A stretch of 64,000 bases of DNA from Alnus glutinosa (lineage: Eukaryota; Streptophyta; Magnoliopsida; Fagales; Betulaceae): assembly GCF_958979055.1 (NCBI RefSeq), contig NC_084893.1, forward strand, positions 28,556,487 through 28,620,486. Direction: 5' to 3'. The notes beneath the pieces were generated by a model that worked only from the letters and a program-made list of their open reading frames with translations, was not told the origin of the DNA and did not search any database. A program made the translations under genes and the position numbers. Below are positions 14,035 through 24,820 of this stretch, piece after piece (within the stretch, counting starts at the first letter, position 1; every line of letters begins with the position of its first letter).

Positions 14035-14172
14035 AAGATATGTTATTTGTACAACTCTTACATAACAATTGCACACCAATACTGATGTGTTTAACATTTT
14101 TTTTAAATAAAAAAATAAAAATGTTGAACACATCAGCATTGTTATGTAATTGTTGTGCAACTAACATATCTC
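14035..14172. mobile_element. Foldback MITE with 9-bp target-site duplication, 138 bp
   Basis: The arms begin AAGATATGTTATTTGTACAAC and end with GTTGCACAACTAACATATCTC-type complement, meeting in an A/T-rich loop near 14097-14120. The element is bracketed by AATTAATTA at 14026-14034 and again at 14173-14181. A 9-bp duplication with long terminal inverted repeats is the usual signature of Mutator-like MITEs. Confidence 0.85.
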
Positions 14173-15246
14173 AATTAATTATTTAGTAGTTACGTGATAA
14201 GTGTCATGTGAATTATCACATTAGGTTATAAAAATATTTGTAGTAAAAGTTGTAACACCCTAATAACTCTCAAGATCTTACTCCTAATATTATAGGAAAA
14301 TTAGGCGGCCGGTGAATGCTCTCTTTTGCCACTGACCTTATCGCCTTAATAATGTTTCACTTTTAGGTGCTAAAAATTGTGATATGTACATGCAATTGCT
14401 ATCATCTAAATAGAAATTAAAGAATTTCCGTCTCAAACTCTTTCTTCTCTAACAATTACCATCCTTGTGTTTCACGTGTGTTAAGTTCAATCTTAATTAT
14501 TTGTATATAATATTTAGGTATTTTCTCTTTGCAAGCCGATTTTTAATGATGAATTCTGTTAGTGAACCTCCTTCAACCAGCAGCTCATCATCAGCAGACA
14601 CTCAAGACTCCATCTCCACATGCAACTCTTCATCACATATCATCTCCAACAACATACCACAAGACACGGTCATCGACAGCAAGCTAGTGCATGTCCTCAG
14701 ATAATGGAACTCATTTGAATTCAATATTAGAGAAAGAATAGAAGCTTAGTTATCCTTGTTTGTAATTCAAACTTAGTTATCATCATGTGTAATTCAGTTA
14801 GGTGGTTTTACTTTCAAATGTACAGCATTAGAGTTCAATATAAACTCTTGTAACATCTCTATATATACATCATCAACATTTAGGTTCTGATTAAGTCAAT
14901 CAAACCTATTCCCTCAAAAGTCTTTCAAATTCTATTTAAGATTTATATAATTGGTATTAGAATCAAGCACTATGTCATAAGTTCGAGAAAAGGAGGAGGC
15001 TTGCGACTTATGGGCTGAATTAAAATACTGATAGGTGAGAGGAGTTACCAAAAGAGAGATGACTACCATCAAATCAATGTCAATAAAGTGAGTCGCAGCC
15101 AATTTTTAAAAGTAATCGAATTATACTCAAAATTTATGTAGTATTCACTTTGATAGTTAGCGTCACTATAAAACTCATATCCTTCGATCGGCATCTGCTC
15201 ATCCATGTAAGGGCCCTCCATGAGTTAACTTCTATCACCAACAGGC
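14173..15246. other. Intergenic DNA with a probable decayed copia LTR end
   Basis: The text TTGGTATTAGAATCAAGC near 14953 resembles a degenerate initiator-tRNA-Met primer-binding site (usual form TGGTATCAGAGC). It lies just after an LTR-like segment, about 14700-14950, that has short AT-rich leader text. The LTR start and TSD were not found. The open frame at 14465-14704 is Ser-rich with no recognisable domain and is not called. Confidence 0.4.
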
Positions 15247-15247
15247 T

Positions 15248-15356
15248 AACAGCTGCATTAATGCAGTGCACGGCCTACCGACAGCTGCATATATATATAT
15301 AACAGCTGCATTAATGCAGTGCGCAGCCTACCAACAGCTGCATATATATATACATA
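15248..15356. repeat. Tandem duplication, 53-bp unit with an internal palindrome
   Basis: Two copies start at 15248 and 15301. Each begins AACAGCTGCATTAATGCAGT and ends in a short (AT)n run. The unit holds the perfect palindrome CTGCATTAATGCAG. The copies differ at only a few positions. Confidence 0.9.
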
Positions 15357-15359
15357 CAT

Positions 15360-18300
15360 ACAGTGCAGCCTATCAGATTAACATGTTTAGTTGTTCAGTG
15401 TTAGTTTGGTTTAGCCGTGTTAGAAAACGGTGATTTCAAAACATAGCTAATTAAAATACAATTTTAAAAAGCATATATTTTTAAGCGTTTGGTAAATTTT
15501 GTAGTTTAAAAAATAATATATTAAACTACTTTTAAAATTGTGCGTAAACTATACTCCTTCCTCTTAGTTGATTCACTCAAGCTCACAAGTACATAACAGA
15601 TTAAGTAATTTGGCATGGGCTTGGCCGGTATACTGATCTGAACCCACTAGTATCAAAATATAGAAAATAATAAATTGGCTATTTTGATGGAGTCTGGACC
15701 TAAAAAACACAGAAAACTGTATTTTAAAATAATAATCAACTCATAATTTTCTTATTGATAGCTTACCTTAAATAGAAAAACAATATATCAATAGACTCCT
15801 CATTTTCTAGGATCAGGACAATAAATATAATAAGGAAGGAATATAACTCTTTATTAGACTATGTTGGTATAGTTTCCGAACGGTGACATGGCAGTTTCAG
15901 ATTCACCCCTTCGCCTATAACTTGCAAGACAGCAAAGGCTCACCAGAGATTGGTCGGCGGAGCCTTCTCCGATGCCCAAGTCAGTATGAAGAATGAGAGA
16001 GAAAGAATGATCACATTAGATCTCCCTACCTCTTAAATGTTATTTGTATATATAGGCCTCTTTTCCATCGCTAATATACATAGTGAAAGCCTTATCATTG
16101 TACTATGTGAATAGTGATCAGTTATGGTGTTCTGATACTTAGTAAGGTGTGTAAATATTATGCGTGAGGCTCCGTATTGTGATTTCTGACTTGATTTGAC
16201 TGAGTTATCAAGTTCTAGAGATCTTAATGTTTGGGTATTGAATTTTGAGAATTAGAATTGAATTCTAATTCTATTTACAAATATCGAGGTAAAAAATTGT
16301 GTTTGTGTGTTGAATTTTGAGATTGAAAAATTTTATATTTTAATGGTAAGAAATGATTGAAAGTTTAAAAAGTTGTGTATAATGATTGGTATTTTGAAAA
16401 GTTGTGTGAAATAATAATTTAAATAATAATAATTTATTATATATTGATTATTTAATTAAAAAAAATAAATTTTTTTTTTTAAAAAAAAATAATTGAAATC
16501 AAAATTAAAAATTAAAAAAAAATTAAAAAAAATTAAAAAAATAATTGAAATCAAAATTAAAAATTAAAAAAAAATAAAAAAAATGAAGCAACCGGCAGCC
16601 ACCCCCAGAGGAGGTCGGGAGTGGCCGCGCGGCCACCCCCAGTGGTCGGGGGAGGCCGTGCGGCCACCCCCAGTACTCGGGGGAGGCCGCGCGGCCTCCC
16701 CCAAGGGGGGCGGCACCCCTCTGTTTTTTTTTTAATTTCTTTTATTTTTTTTTTTGATTTAAATTATTAATATTTTATTATTTAAATGTGGGATCCACGC
16801 GTTTTTTAGTCAACCTTTCCTGCGCGTGGGTCCCACCATTAATCTGAAAGACAGCCTTGAGTGGACTCAAAATTCGGGTCAAAATTTGGATTTTTATGCA
16901 GGTGGGTGGGTTTTAAAAAAAACCCGAGTGGAATAATTGGTTGCCAAACACACTATTAAATGCTGAGAACCTTGGTGATGTCCGACCTGTACATAACCCG
17001 TTGGTACAATCCAAGTGCCGTCGTGTATACCCAACCTGTGTATAATCTGAACACTATACAACCCATGTATGGTGCGAGTGGCTGAGTGCTGCACATAGTT
17101 CTAATAGGGGATAATTTCCCAAACAGACTATAATATCTACGGAGATATACTCCTTAATAGACTCTAAATCGACATAAAAAATATCAAATAATTGTGATGA
17201 TGTCATATACTGATAGTCAGTGATTTGGACAGTGTGGACTGTGAAAGCACAAGGAGCAGATAACCATAACTTTGAGGTGGTCCGTCATTCCCTGCTTTGT
17301 CGTGGACAGGGCGAGAGACAGACATGCAAATATCCAGCATAACTCTTCCCTACTCCACTATTTCCAACATTTTTGCATCACTCTTACGCATCCTCTATCT
17401 TAGTTTTGGTAGGTGGCAACTCGCCAGCAAAATGACTGGCCTATCTGATGTACACCAAAAATTAACAAGGATAGCCAACGACATACCCAAATAAAAATAC
17501 CGTCCTTGAAATAAGTAGAATTGATAATTAATAAATGGGTAAAAAAAATGGTCTGGTCTTCTGTATTTTGAGCTAAAAAGTTAAGAAATGGGCTGCACAA
17601 TTCGGTTTCTAAAGCAGACCTGTTTGAGGCCTTCTGCAATTGCAACCAATAAAATATTGCAATGTTTTCTGAAGGAGGAAAAACATTGCAGACGATTGAT
17701 ATGGAGCCGCCGATGAGGAGATACGATCTCTGGCTGAAAATGTCTGACAAGAAAAATAAAAAACATTTGAGACACAAAAACACTTATAACCCACAGAAAA
17801 ACACAACAAAACCAAAAGACTGCAGCTCCAATAATGGAGAGGGGGCGATGGAAGGCACGAAGATGCCGTTTCATTAGCACTTCTCAAGATTAGGTGGCCC
17901 CCTACTGTCTTCTGATGTTAACACGATTAGCTGTGATTGGCCACTTGAATATTTAGCAATTTGAATAAGACAAATGGTATTTGTACGCACTTATATTCGT
18001 ATGTGGGACTTATTTCATGTTGGCATGGATTTCATACTAAATGTGAGTGTGTGTATAAATAACACATTTTTTTTAATAATACTGATTTTAAATTTATATA
18101 TATATATATAACTTTTGAAACTGGACTTCCCTTTATGCTATGTAGCATGTAGATAGTGGCGCGGTTAAGGAAAAAAAAAATCACATTTTTTTTAATGGCT
18201 GATATAATAAATATCACATTAATTTATAAACGTGAATAATAATATATAAATTATTTCATAAACGTTCATATTTCAGTGATTAACGTAATGGGTTTGTATC
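15360..18300. other. Intergenic DNA with LTR-like and MITE-like debris
   Basis: About 15870-16150 resembles the leader part of an LTR (Ser/Thr-less noncoding text with a GAGAGAAAG run), with no TSD found. About 16205-16965 is an AT-rich element with a GC-rich core repeat. Short frames at 17400-17887 overlap on both strands; one minus-strand frame encodes a hydrophobic stretch, but none is supported as a gene. Confidence 0.45.
16592..16722. repeat. GC-rich tandem repeat, about 34-36-bp unit
   Basis: Roughly three copies of a unit of the form GGCCACCCCCAGTnnTCGGG followed by GGAGGCCGYGC. It sits inside a strongly AT-rich segment, so base composition jumps sharply. Adjacent units can pair through GGCCGCGCGGCC text. 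Confidence 0.85.
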
Positions 18301-18758
18301 ATTAGCTGTCTGTTAGTTACTTTAGGCCCAATCCAGACGATGATGCATGATGCAACAGCCTTAGCCCAATCCTTAATCAGCTCTTAGTGAGTTCGGCATT
18401 TGCAATTGCAGGGATTGCTTGAGATCCCAATCCTTCTTGCAGACCAAGCCCAACGGCAACTATAGGTGTACAACGAGGAGGGATACTTCTCCTGTGGATT
18501 GCTCTTCGATGACTGGCTTCAGTTCAAACTGTTTACCTCTGTCAATCTGTATATTTTAGCAACCAATCCAGAAGGGTATTGACAATTTTCCATCTTTTGT
18601 TCCAAGTTTCTGTTTTTTATGATATGCATAACTCTCTGGTTCGTTTGTTTCCTCTCTATTAATTCTGACATGTGGTGTGGTTGTCTTTGTTCTTCTTTTG
18701 AATCTTCAAATTGAAGGGTTTGGATTGGATTTCTTGGATCAGGATTGAATTTTCTGTA
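18301..18758 (+). promoter_or_regulatory. Promoter/leader region of the armadillo-repeat gene
   Basis: Noncoding stretch directly upstream of the ATG at 18759. The open frame extends to 18711 but only through a TTG codon there, so the first in-frame ATG is 18759. No clear TATA box was fixed. Confidence 0.45.
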
Positions 18759-20153
18759 ATGGGCCATTCAGGGACAGAGAATATCCAAGAAAAATTGAAC
18801 CCAGATTGGGAAAAAGCGTTCAATCAGTACGAACATCTCATATCCTCTGGGAATGAGGCTATGCGAATAAAGGGCACAATTAAGCTAGCCCATCTCGCTA
18901 AACATGGCCCTGAAAATATATTAGCCTGTACCATACCGATCCTAGCCGAACTTCTTAGCAATGGACCTTCTAGTAATTCGAGTCAGCCTATACAAGAAGC
19001 TGCTGTATATTGCTTAAAATGTATTGCTCGTCGAGGTGATGGTGGGTTGGCAACAGAGATAGGAGAATCCGGTGCTATACAATCTATTCTAAGGTTATTG
19101 CCAGATTCTGATAATGGTTTTCGGATAGTTATGATAAAATGTTTGTGGATTCTTGTCAATTTTGGCAGTATGAATCGCGAGATAGTAGCTAGAAATGGTG
19201 GACTGGAAATTATCATCAATATGTTAAATTTGCCCATGGATGCAACTAGGAGGTACTTGCTGGAGATTCTGAGTGCATTGACGCTGTTGAGAGAGGTTAG
19301 GAGGGTCCTTACCAGTTTAGGAGGTCTTCACTTTCTTGTTGAGGCTGCTAGGTGTGGTAGCATGGTCTCTAGGGAAAGAGCTTGTCAAGCAATGGGGTTG
19401 CTTGGGGTTACTAGACGTGCGAGGCGTATGCTTGTTGAATTAGGTGTTATACCAGTGCTTGTTGAGTTGTTCCGAGATGGGGATAGTAGAACAAAACTTG
19501 TAGTGGGTAATTCTCTTGGTGTGATCTCTGCTCATATTGATTACATTAGGCCTGTTGCTCAAGCTGGGGCAATTCCTTTATATGCTGAACTTCTTCGGGG
19601 ACCTGAACCTATTGGTAGGGAGATTGCGGAGGATGTGTTTTGTATACTGGCTGTCGCAGAAGTGAATGCAGTTGAGATTGCTGAGCACTTGGTAGGGATT
19701 CTTAGAGGAGGTGATGATGAAGCAAAGGCTGCAGCTGCTGATGTTTTGTGGGGTCTCTCAAGTTACAAGCACTCTGTATCTGTTGTGCGAAACTCGGGTG
19801 CAATTCCACTTCTAGTTGAGCTTTTGAGAGAGGGAAATAGTGAAGTTAGGGAAAAAGTGTCTGGGGCTATTGCCCAATTGAGTTATGATGAGGCAGATCG
19901 TATGGCACTCGCAAATGCGGGAGTAATCCCATTTCTCATTGAATTGATGCATGATGACTCTGAGGAACTGAGGGATAATGCTGCAGAGGCTGTTATCAAT
20001 TTCTCTGAAGATCCATTGCACTGTGATAGAATATCTGAAGCAATTGATATTCCTGCTTTCCAAAATATGCGGAATACGCTAAGTCAGATTCGTGCTTCTG
20101 ATGAGCACATGGTTAGGTCTTTGAGACGGATGAGTATTGACGAGCTTACTTGA
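18759..20153 (+). CDS. Armadillo-repeat protein, 464 aa, intronless
   Basis: Single open frame from ATG at 18759 (context GTAATGG, G at +4) to TGA at 20151-20153. It begins MGHSGTENIQEKLNPDWEKA and then consists of helical armadillo-type repeats across roughly residues 40-445. Repeated motifs include GAIPLLVELLREGN, GVIPVLVELFRDGD and GVIPFLIELMHDDS. There is no U-box, F-box or kinase domain, no signal peptide and no membrane segment. ARM solenoids are protein-binding scaffolds; I cannot say what this one binds. The family seems to be the plant ARM-repeat/Vac8-like group. The short C-terminal tail ends SLRRMSIDELT. Confidence 0.93.
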   Translation: MGHSGTENIQEKLNPDWEKAFNQYEHLISSGNEAMRIKGTIKLAHLAKHGPENILACTIPILAELLSNGPSSNSSQPIQEAAVYCLKCIARRGDGGLATEIGESGAIQSILRLLPDSDNGFRIVMIKCLWILVNFGSMNREIVARNGGLEIIINMLNLPMDATRRYLLEILSALTLLREVRRVLTSLGGLHFLVEAARCGSMVSRERACQAMGLLGVTRRARRMLVELGVIPVLVELFRDGDSRTKLVVGNSLGVISAHIDYIRPVAQAGAIPLYAELLRGPEPIGREIAEDVFCILAVAEVNAVEIAEHLVGILRGGDDEAKAAAADVLWGLSSYKHSVSVVRNSGAIPLLVELLREGNSEVREKVSGAIAQLSYDEADRMALANAGVIPFLIELMHDDSEELRDNAAEAVINFSEDPLHCDRISEAIDIPAFQNMRNTLSQIRASDEHMVRSLRRMSIDELT

Positions 20154-20679
20154 GACCCAGATCTTATCTAATTGTTCAAATGGTATCCCCTATAATCTCA
20201 ACTCTTTATGGATTTTGTACATAGTAGCAATGTGTATGCTTTTCTTTGTACCTTTGTTTTTCTTCCTTTCTTATCTTTTTCAAAGAGCTAGTGGCTTGTT
20301 TGCGTATTGACGTTCAAACTGCTAGGGTATGTATTTGCTGCCCTGTGGGTTCAAAACCTTGTTGGTGTAGGCATGTGGGGAGCTTGATGTGTACATTGTA
20401 TACGGTTTCTGAGATCACGTGTACATGTTAAAAGCATTATGAAATGAGTTATATTTTGGGCAAGTTTTTCTTCTAGATCTATTCCACAAATCAACTGATT
20501 CTAATTGAAATCAGTTGTTTGAAATACATTACCAATTAACTATCTTGTATTAGTGAAATATAAAAAACTGAATTCAAAAGAACAAGACAGCATGAGCAAG
20601 GGGAGAACCGGCAAAGACAGCTTCAAATCCATGTCAAGTAAGACAAGCCACTCAAGAGGAACAACACAGCTAACTGAAA
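20154..20679 (+). other. 3' flank of the armadillo gene
   Basis: Probable 3'UTR and intergenic DNA with no further gene seen. No canonical AATAAA was found close behind the stop codon. Confidence 0.45.
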
Positions 20680-20693
20680 GATGCACTACAGAA

Positions 20694-21810
20694 AATTTGG
20701 ACAGAAATTGTTTTGAAAATTTTGAGGCTCAAAAGCTCTCTTCTCTCTCCTCAAGACACCTAAACCTCTCCCAATGGCCGTTGAGGAGCCCCCTTCCCCT
20801 TTACTCCCCTCTTCCTCCTTCCCCCTCCCTTTCTCGCATCTTCTGAGGCTCAAACTGCCTTTTCGGAGGTCTTATTCATCGTTCTTGGCAATATATCTTG
20901 ATTCAACATCTCCATTGGCTTCTCCTCCACCGCGGATGGTCCGATTTTAGCTTCCACATCCCTATCTCAGCTTCGGATCCACCCCCTTCTTGAAGTTCTT
21001 GGCTTTGATTTTTTCAAAATTAGATTTGTCTACTTCATGAAGCTTCACCACCACACATACCACTCCAACGTGATCTGGGATCCCTCCGCTCTGCTCTGCC
21101 ATCAGCCGCTTCTCCATCTGACCACCACGCGTCGGAGTGTGTCCCACACGCACCTACGAGTGTATCTTATTTGCGGGTGCGTGTCCCACAAGTGTCGACG
21201 CGTGGACAACCCTGCGCCACACATGATGGCTTCTACCGCCTTCTATAGCTGCCGCAGGTCAGCCGTGGTGCCATGCTTCCTCCTGGCAAACCGGCGCGTG
21301 GTCTTCACTCTCCGGCGAGTGGCCTTCGCCATGCTAGCACCTAGTGTTTTGTTCCTTGATTTTTTTTGCTTTCCCTAGTTTTCTTCGGGCTGATAAAGCT
21401 ATCTTCACTATAGGCTTTGTTTTGACCCTCATTAGTGTCTTGTTTGCTGCAGTGGTTTATCTTTGGGTATGCTACTGTAGTTGTTTCTTTGCTGGGCTAT
21501 AGATTAGGTTATTGGACCTTTCGAGGTTTGTGGCCCTTCTTGCGCCTCTAGGCAGCGCCATTCGTGGTGCGCCTTACTAAACCGCCTTAATTAGCGTCCA
21601 CTTTTCTTGGTCTTTGTACCAAGAATATATAAGACCGCGTTATTTATTTGATGCATTTCCTTTTAATTTATGTTCACCATCACTGAATATTGATGAGGTT
21701 AATTCAGGGTTCTTTGTTGGGTTGCACAGCTCTATGCTTTTATTTGTTGTAATTTCTTTGTTCATGTACTTAAATTAAAAAAAGAAAAGAAAAGAAAAAA
21801 AAAAAAAAAA
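20694..21810 (+). mobile_element. Poly(A)-tailed retroposon with target-site duplication, about 1.1 kb
   Basis: The segment ends in an A-rich tail (21776-21810) and is bracketed by GATGCACTACAGAA at 20680-20693 and 21811-21824, identical over 14 bp. That is the signature of LINE-type target-primed insertion. The body is CT-rich at its 5' end, then a GC-richer part, and it has no reverse-transcriptase text. It is therefore a non-autonomous LINE derivative, a SINE-like element, or a retroposed transcript. The open frame at 21037-21378 inside it shows no domain. Confidence 0.88.
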
Positions 21811-21865
21811 GATGCACTACAGAAGTTAGAGGCACCACATCATTTACAGATCTAAGCTGACAACT

Positions 21866-22190
21866 TGTTAGAGTATATTTGGATTACCTTGAAGTCAGGA
21901 ATTTGATGAAAATTGTATTGCCTTAGATAAAGATTAGATTAGCTTGAATTTAGGGATTTGATGATATTGAATCACCATAAATTAAAGGATTTGATGATAT
22001 TGAATCACCCTAAATTAAGAAATTTGATTAGGATTATATTTTTACTCTATAAGCTCTATAAATAGTCTTTTATTTTGTACACTCATAAAGTGAATAAGAG
22101 TATAATGTGCCCTTTAGACTTTACTTTATAGACGTAGGCTATAGACCGAATCATGTAAAATCTCTCGTCTCTATTTTTTATTATCCCACA
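21866..22190 (+). mobile_element. Copia-type LTR, first copy
   Basis: Starts TGTTAGAGTATATTTGG and runs through a TATAAATAG promoter-like box to TATCCCACA. It is clearly homologous to the copy at 22997-23338, with about 0.8 kb between them. Homology continues beyond CCCACA for about 30 bp, so the true end may lie near 22220. No matching TSD was found, so this may be a truncated or solo LTR. Confidence 0.65.
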
Positions 22191-22996
22191 CTGTCTTTAA
22201 TTTCTTTTAGATTTATGTCTTCTTCATCAGAGCTATAGGCTAACTTCAATCTTCAATCCTGTGGAATTTTGATTTGATTTGATTTTTCTTTTCTTTCTAT
22301 TCTCATCGTTTTGTCTCTGTTATACACAAATATCGTAGAACAAAATCATTTATGAGAGTACATATTTTCTTTTGGGCCTACAGTGATTATTCTCCATCGG
22401 AAGCACCAAAAAAAAAAAAAAAAAAAAAAAAAGAAAAAGAAAAAAATTAACAGCCACAAGGACAATCAACCACAAAAGGAAGTCTACCATATTTGTCATT
22501 AATAAATCCACAAATCGTGGAGTTGCTTGTAACGTTACGAGTGTCTCATTACCGTGTATACTGTTGGTAAAATACAAGTGAGAGCAAAAATAAATAAAAA
22601 AGAAAAAGAAGAAGAAGAAGAAGAAGAAGAAAATAAATAATAAATAAATCAAAAGTGGTCAAGTTGCCCGTCTTTTGGCCATTTGTCGGCCTATTTTATT
22701 TGGCCTTTGTGGTATTGTTCAAATGCAGGCCAATTTCAACCCATAGTTGACTAGCTCATAGTTAGCTTTTATTTTAGTCCATAGTTGACTTTGATTTTGG
22801 CTCATAGTTGGCCTATTGACATTTAAATCGTATCTCCAATCACCGTCGCAGTCCGCCTCCAGTTATCGCTGACGATAGTCATTGATCGTTGTCATCCTCA
22901 AGAAAAAAAAACAAAGGATCTCCAAAAGAAGAAGAACTTATTGCAAACTCAAGCTTCCAGAATTTAAAATCCTTGCACATTGAGTTTGATGGGGAA
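22191..22996. other. Spacer between the two LTR copies, no gene seen
   Basis: Contains a poly(A) run near 22407, a (GAA)n microsatellite (22606-22631), and four loose copies of CATAGTTGACT/CATAGTTGGCC text at 22740-22815. No gag or pol residues are visible. Confidence 0.5.
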
Positions 22997-23338
22997 TGTT
23001 AAAGAATATTTGGATTACCCTGAAGTTAGGGATTTGATGAAAATTGTATTGCCTTTGATAAAGATTAAATTACCTTGAATTTATGGATTTTATAATATTG
23101 AATCACTCTAAATTAAGGGATTTGATTATTATTATATTTAATCTATAAGCTCTATTAAATAGAACCTTTTGTATTGTACACTCATCAAGTGAGTAAGAGT
23201 ATAATGTAGTAATTTGGGTTTTATCTTGTGGACATAGGTCATAGACTGAACCACGTAAAATCTCGTCTCTATTTTTTTTTTATTCTGCACTTTGTCTTTA
23301 ATTTATTTTAAGATTTTAGGACAAATGGTGATTTAACA
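22997..23338 (+). mobile_element. Copia-type LTR, second copy, followed by a primer-binding site
   Basis: Starts TGTTAAAGAATATTTGG and ends TTTAACA. The next bases, TGGTATCAGAACAGAGG from 23339, match the usual plant initiator-tRNA-Met primer-binding site (TGGTATCAGAGC) closely. This orientation makes it a 5' LTR whose internal region has been lost. Confidence 0.7.
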
Positions 23339-23559
23339 TGGTATCAGAACAGAGGTCCTGAGTCGAAACCTGTCTCATTCATTTACCTCTCATTTCAATT
23401 ATATATTCCACGTGTTGAATTTCACATATTAAAAGAGAGTTTGAGCCTACACGTAAGGGGGAATGTTAAAGTCATGTTGATTAAGTGATTAAATTTACCT
23501 CTTCTTATTAACTTAAACTTTTGGGACAAATGTTAATTTAACACAACAACCTTCAAAGC

Positions 23560-24820
23560 CAAGCCAAATTATAACTTAGTTCAATGTGACCTATCAAAAG
23601 AAAAAAAAAAGGAATAAAAAACTAAGGTCTCTTTAAACTTTTTATTGCATGGAAGCCAAAATGTTCAAATGAATTGCTTACTGTATGATTGTATTGAGTC
23701 ATAAATGAACAGAGAATGCTACAAATTACTTGGGAGAATTTGGAGTCTTTCAAATGGAAATTAGTTCGTCGTGATAAGTAAGAACTATATATTTGAATTT
23801 ATTATGTAAACCATGTGCAATCCCAACCTAGTTAAGATTATAGGAGGTTGTTTTAATTAGGTGGTTGAGCCTTCGCCTGAATTTATTATGTAAACCATGT
23901 GCAATCCTCATCTAGTCAAGATTATAGAAGGTTGTTTTAATTAGGTGGTTGAGCCTTCAATAATGGTGGGAATTAAGGCCTTTCAATATTCATGGGGACG
24001 AACTGTGTTTACATTTGAAACATGCAAAGAGGTTTAGAAATACTGAAATGGAAACCATAAAAGTTTCTTAGTTACTAAAAGCTCATTTTGCCCGAAACGA
24101 AATTTGGCGTCTTTTAGTCCGGAATAGGATTTTATATTATTACGCAGTCTGAATAACATATCTTGGACAGCCTAACTAAGAGAGAGAGATTGTAGGGCTT
24201 ACCTACCCTAGACAGGTGAGTCTCGCATCCTTCCTGCATCCTAATTACAGGGATCCGAATTGCTCTTAACCCGGTTAATAATGTTTCTTTTTTTCTCTTT
24301 CACATTTTATTTTTTGGATTATTGAGTTAATTGTTAACTTTTTTATTATTCAAGAATAAACATAAAAATTTCTTTTTATCCTTTCATTTTCACAGACCAA
24401 TATTTCTAATTAAGAAAAATGCTCGGAATACTTAATCTTTTAATTACTACAATCCTTTACAAATTTACATAGCAATCCACATAAGTATCACGTTTTTTAT
24501 AAATAAATTTTATTGTTTAGTGAATGACGTAATACGATTAGGTGAACTATTATAGTACACGTAACAAGACACCATTTACAATGTATAGTGTAGTAATAAC
24601 GGGAAATACAAAGACCAATTAAATTAATATAGAAATAGGAATATTCTCTCCCTTACAATTCCCATATTCCTAGTACTTTCTCATTGAAGTTGAAATCTAA
24701 ACATGCATGTGAAGCTAGGTATTGAAAATTCCTACAGCCCAGCTCATCAGCCGACAGCCAATAGCCAACAGCCATCATCCATTCTCCATTCTCCATTCTC
24801 CCTTAGAGTTGCTGACTGTC
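23560..24820 (+). repeat. HIPP-unit upstream block, copy of 30050-31420 and 36510-37300
   Basis: Collinear promoter-distal DNA shared between the HIPP fragment here and HIPP-2, and again upstream of HIPP-4 up to its TIR transposon. It contains an 84-bp tandem duplication at 23795-23958. The same duplication is at 30303-30466, so it predates the copying of the unit. Confidence 0.85.

Noticed and set aside
14465-14704. Ser-rich 79-aa frame
   Set aside because: Low complexity, close to LTR-like sequence, no recognisable homologue.
17400-17887. Possible small membrane protein on the minus strand (99 aa, hydrophobic stretch) and opposing plus-strand frame
   Set aside because: Several frames are open at once, the hydrophobic one could reflect T-rich sequence, and no promoter or family support was seen. 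Transcript data would decide.
18711-18758. N-terminal extension of the armadillo protein
   Set aside because: The upstream start is TTG, not ATG; the first ATG is 18759.
21037-21378. 113-aa frame
   Set aside because: Lies inside the poly(A) retroposon and has no domain.
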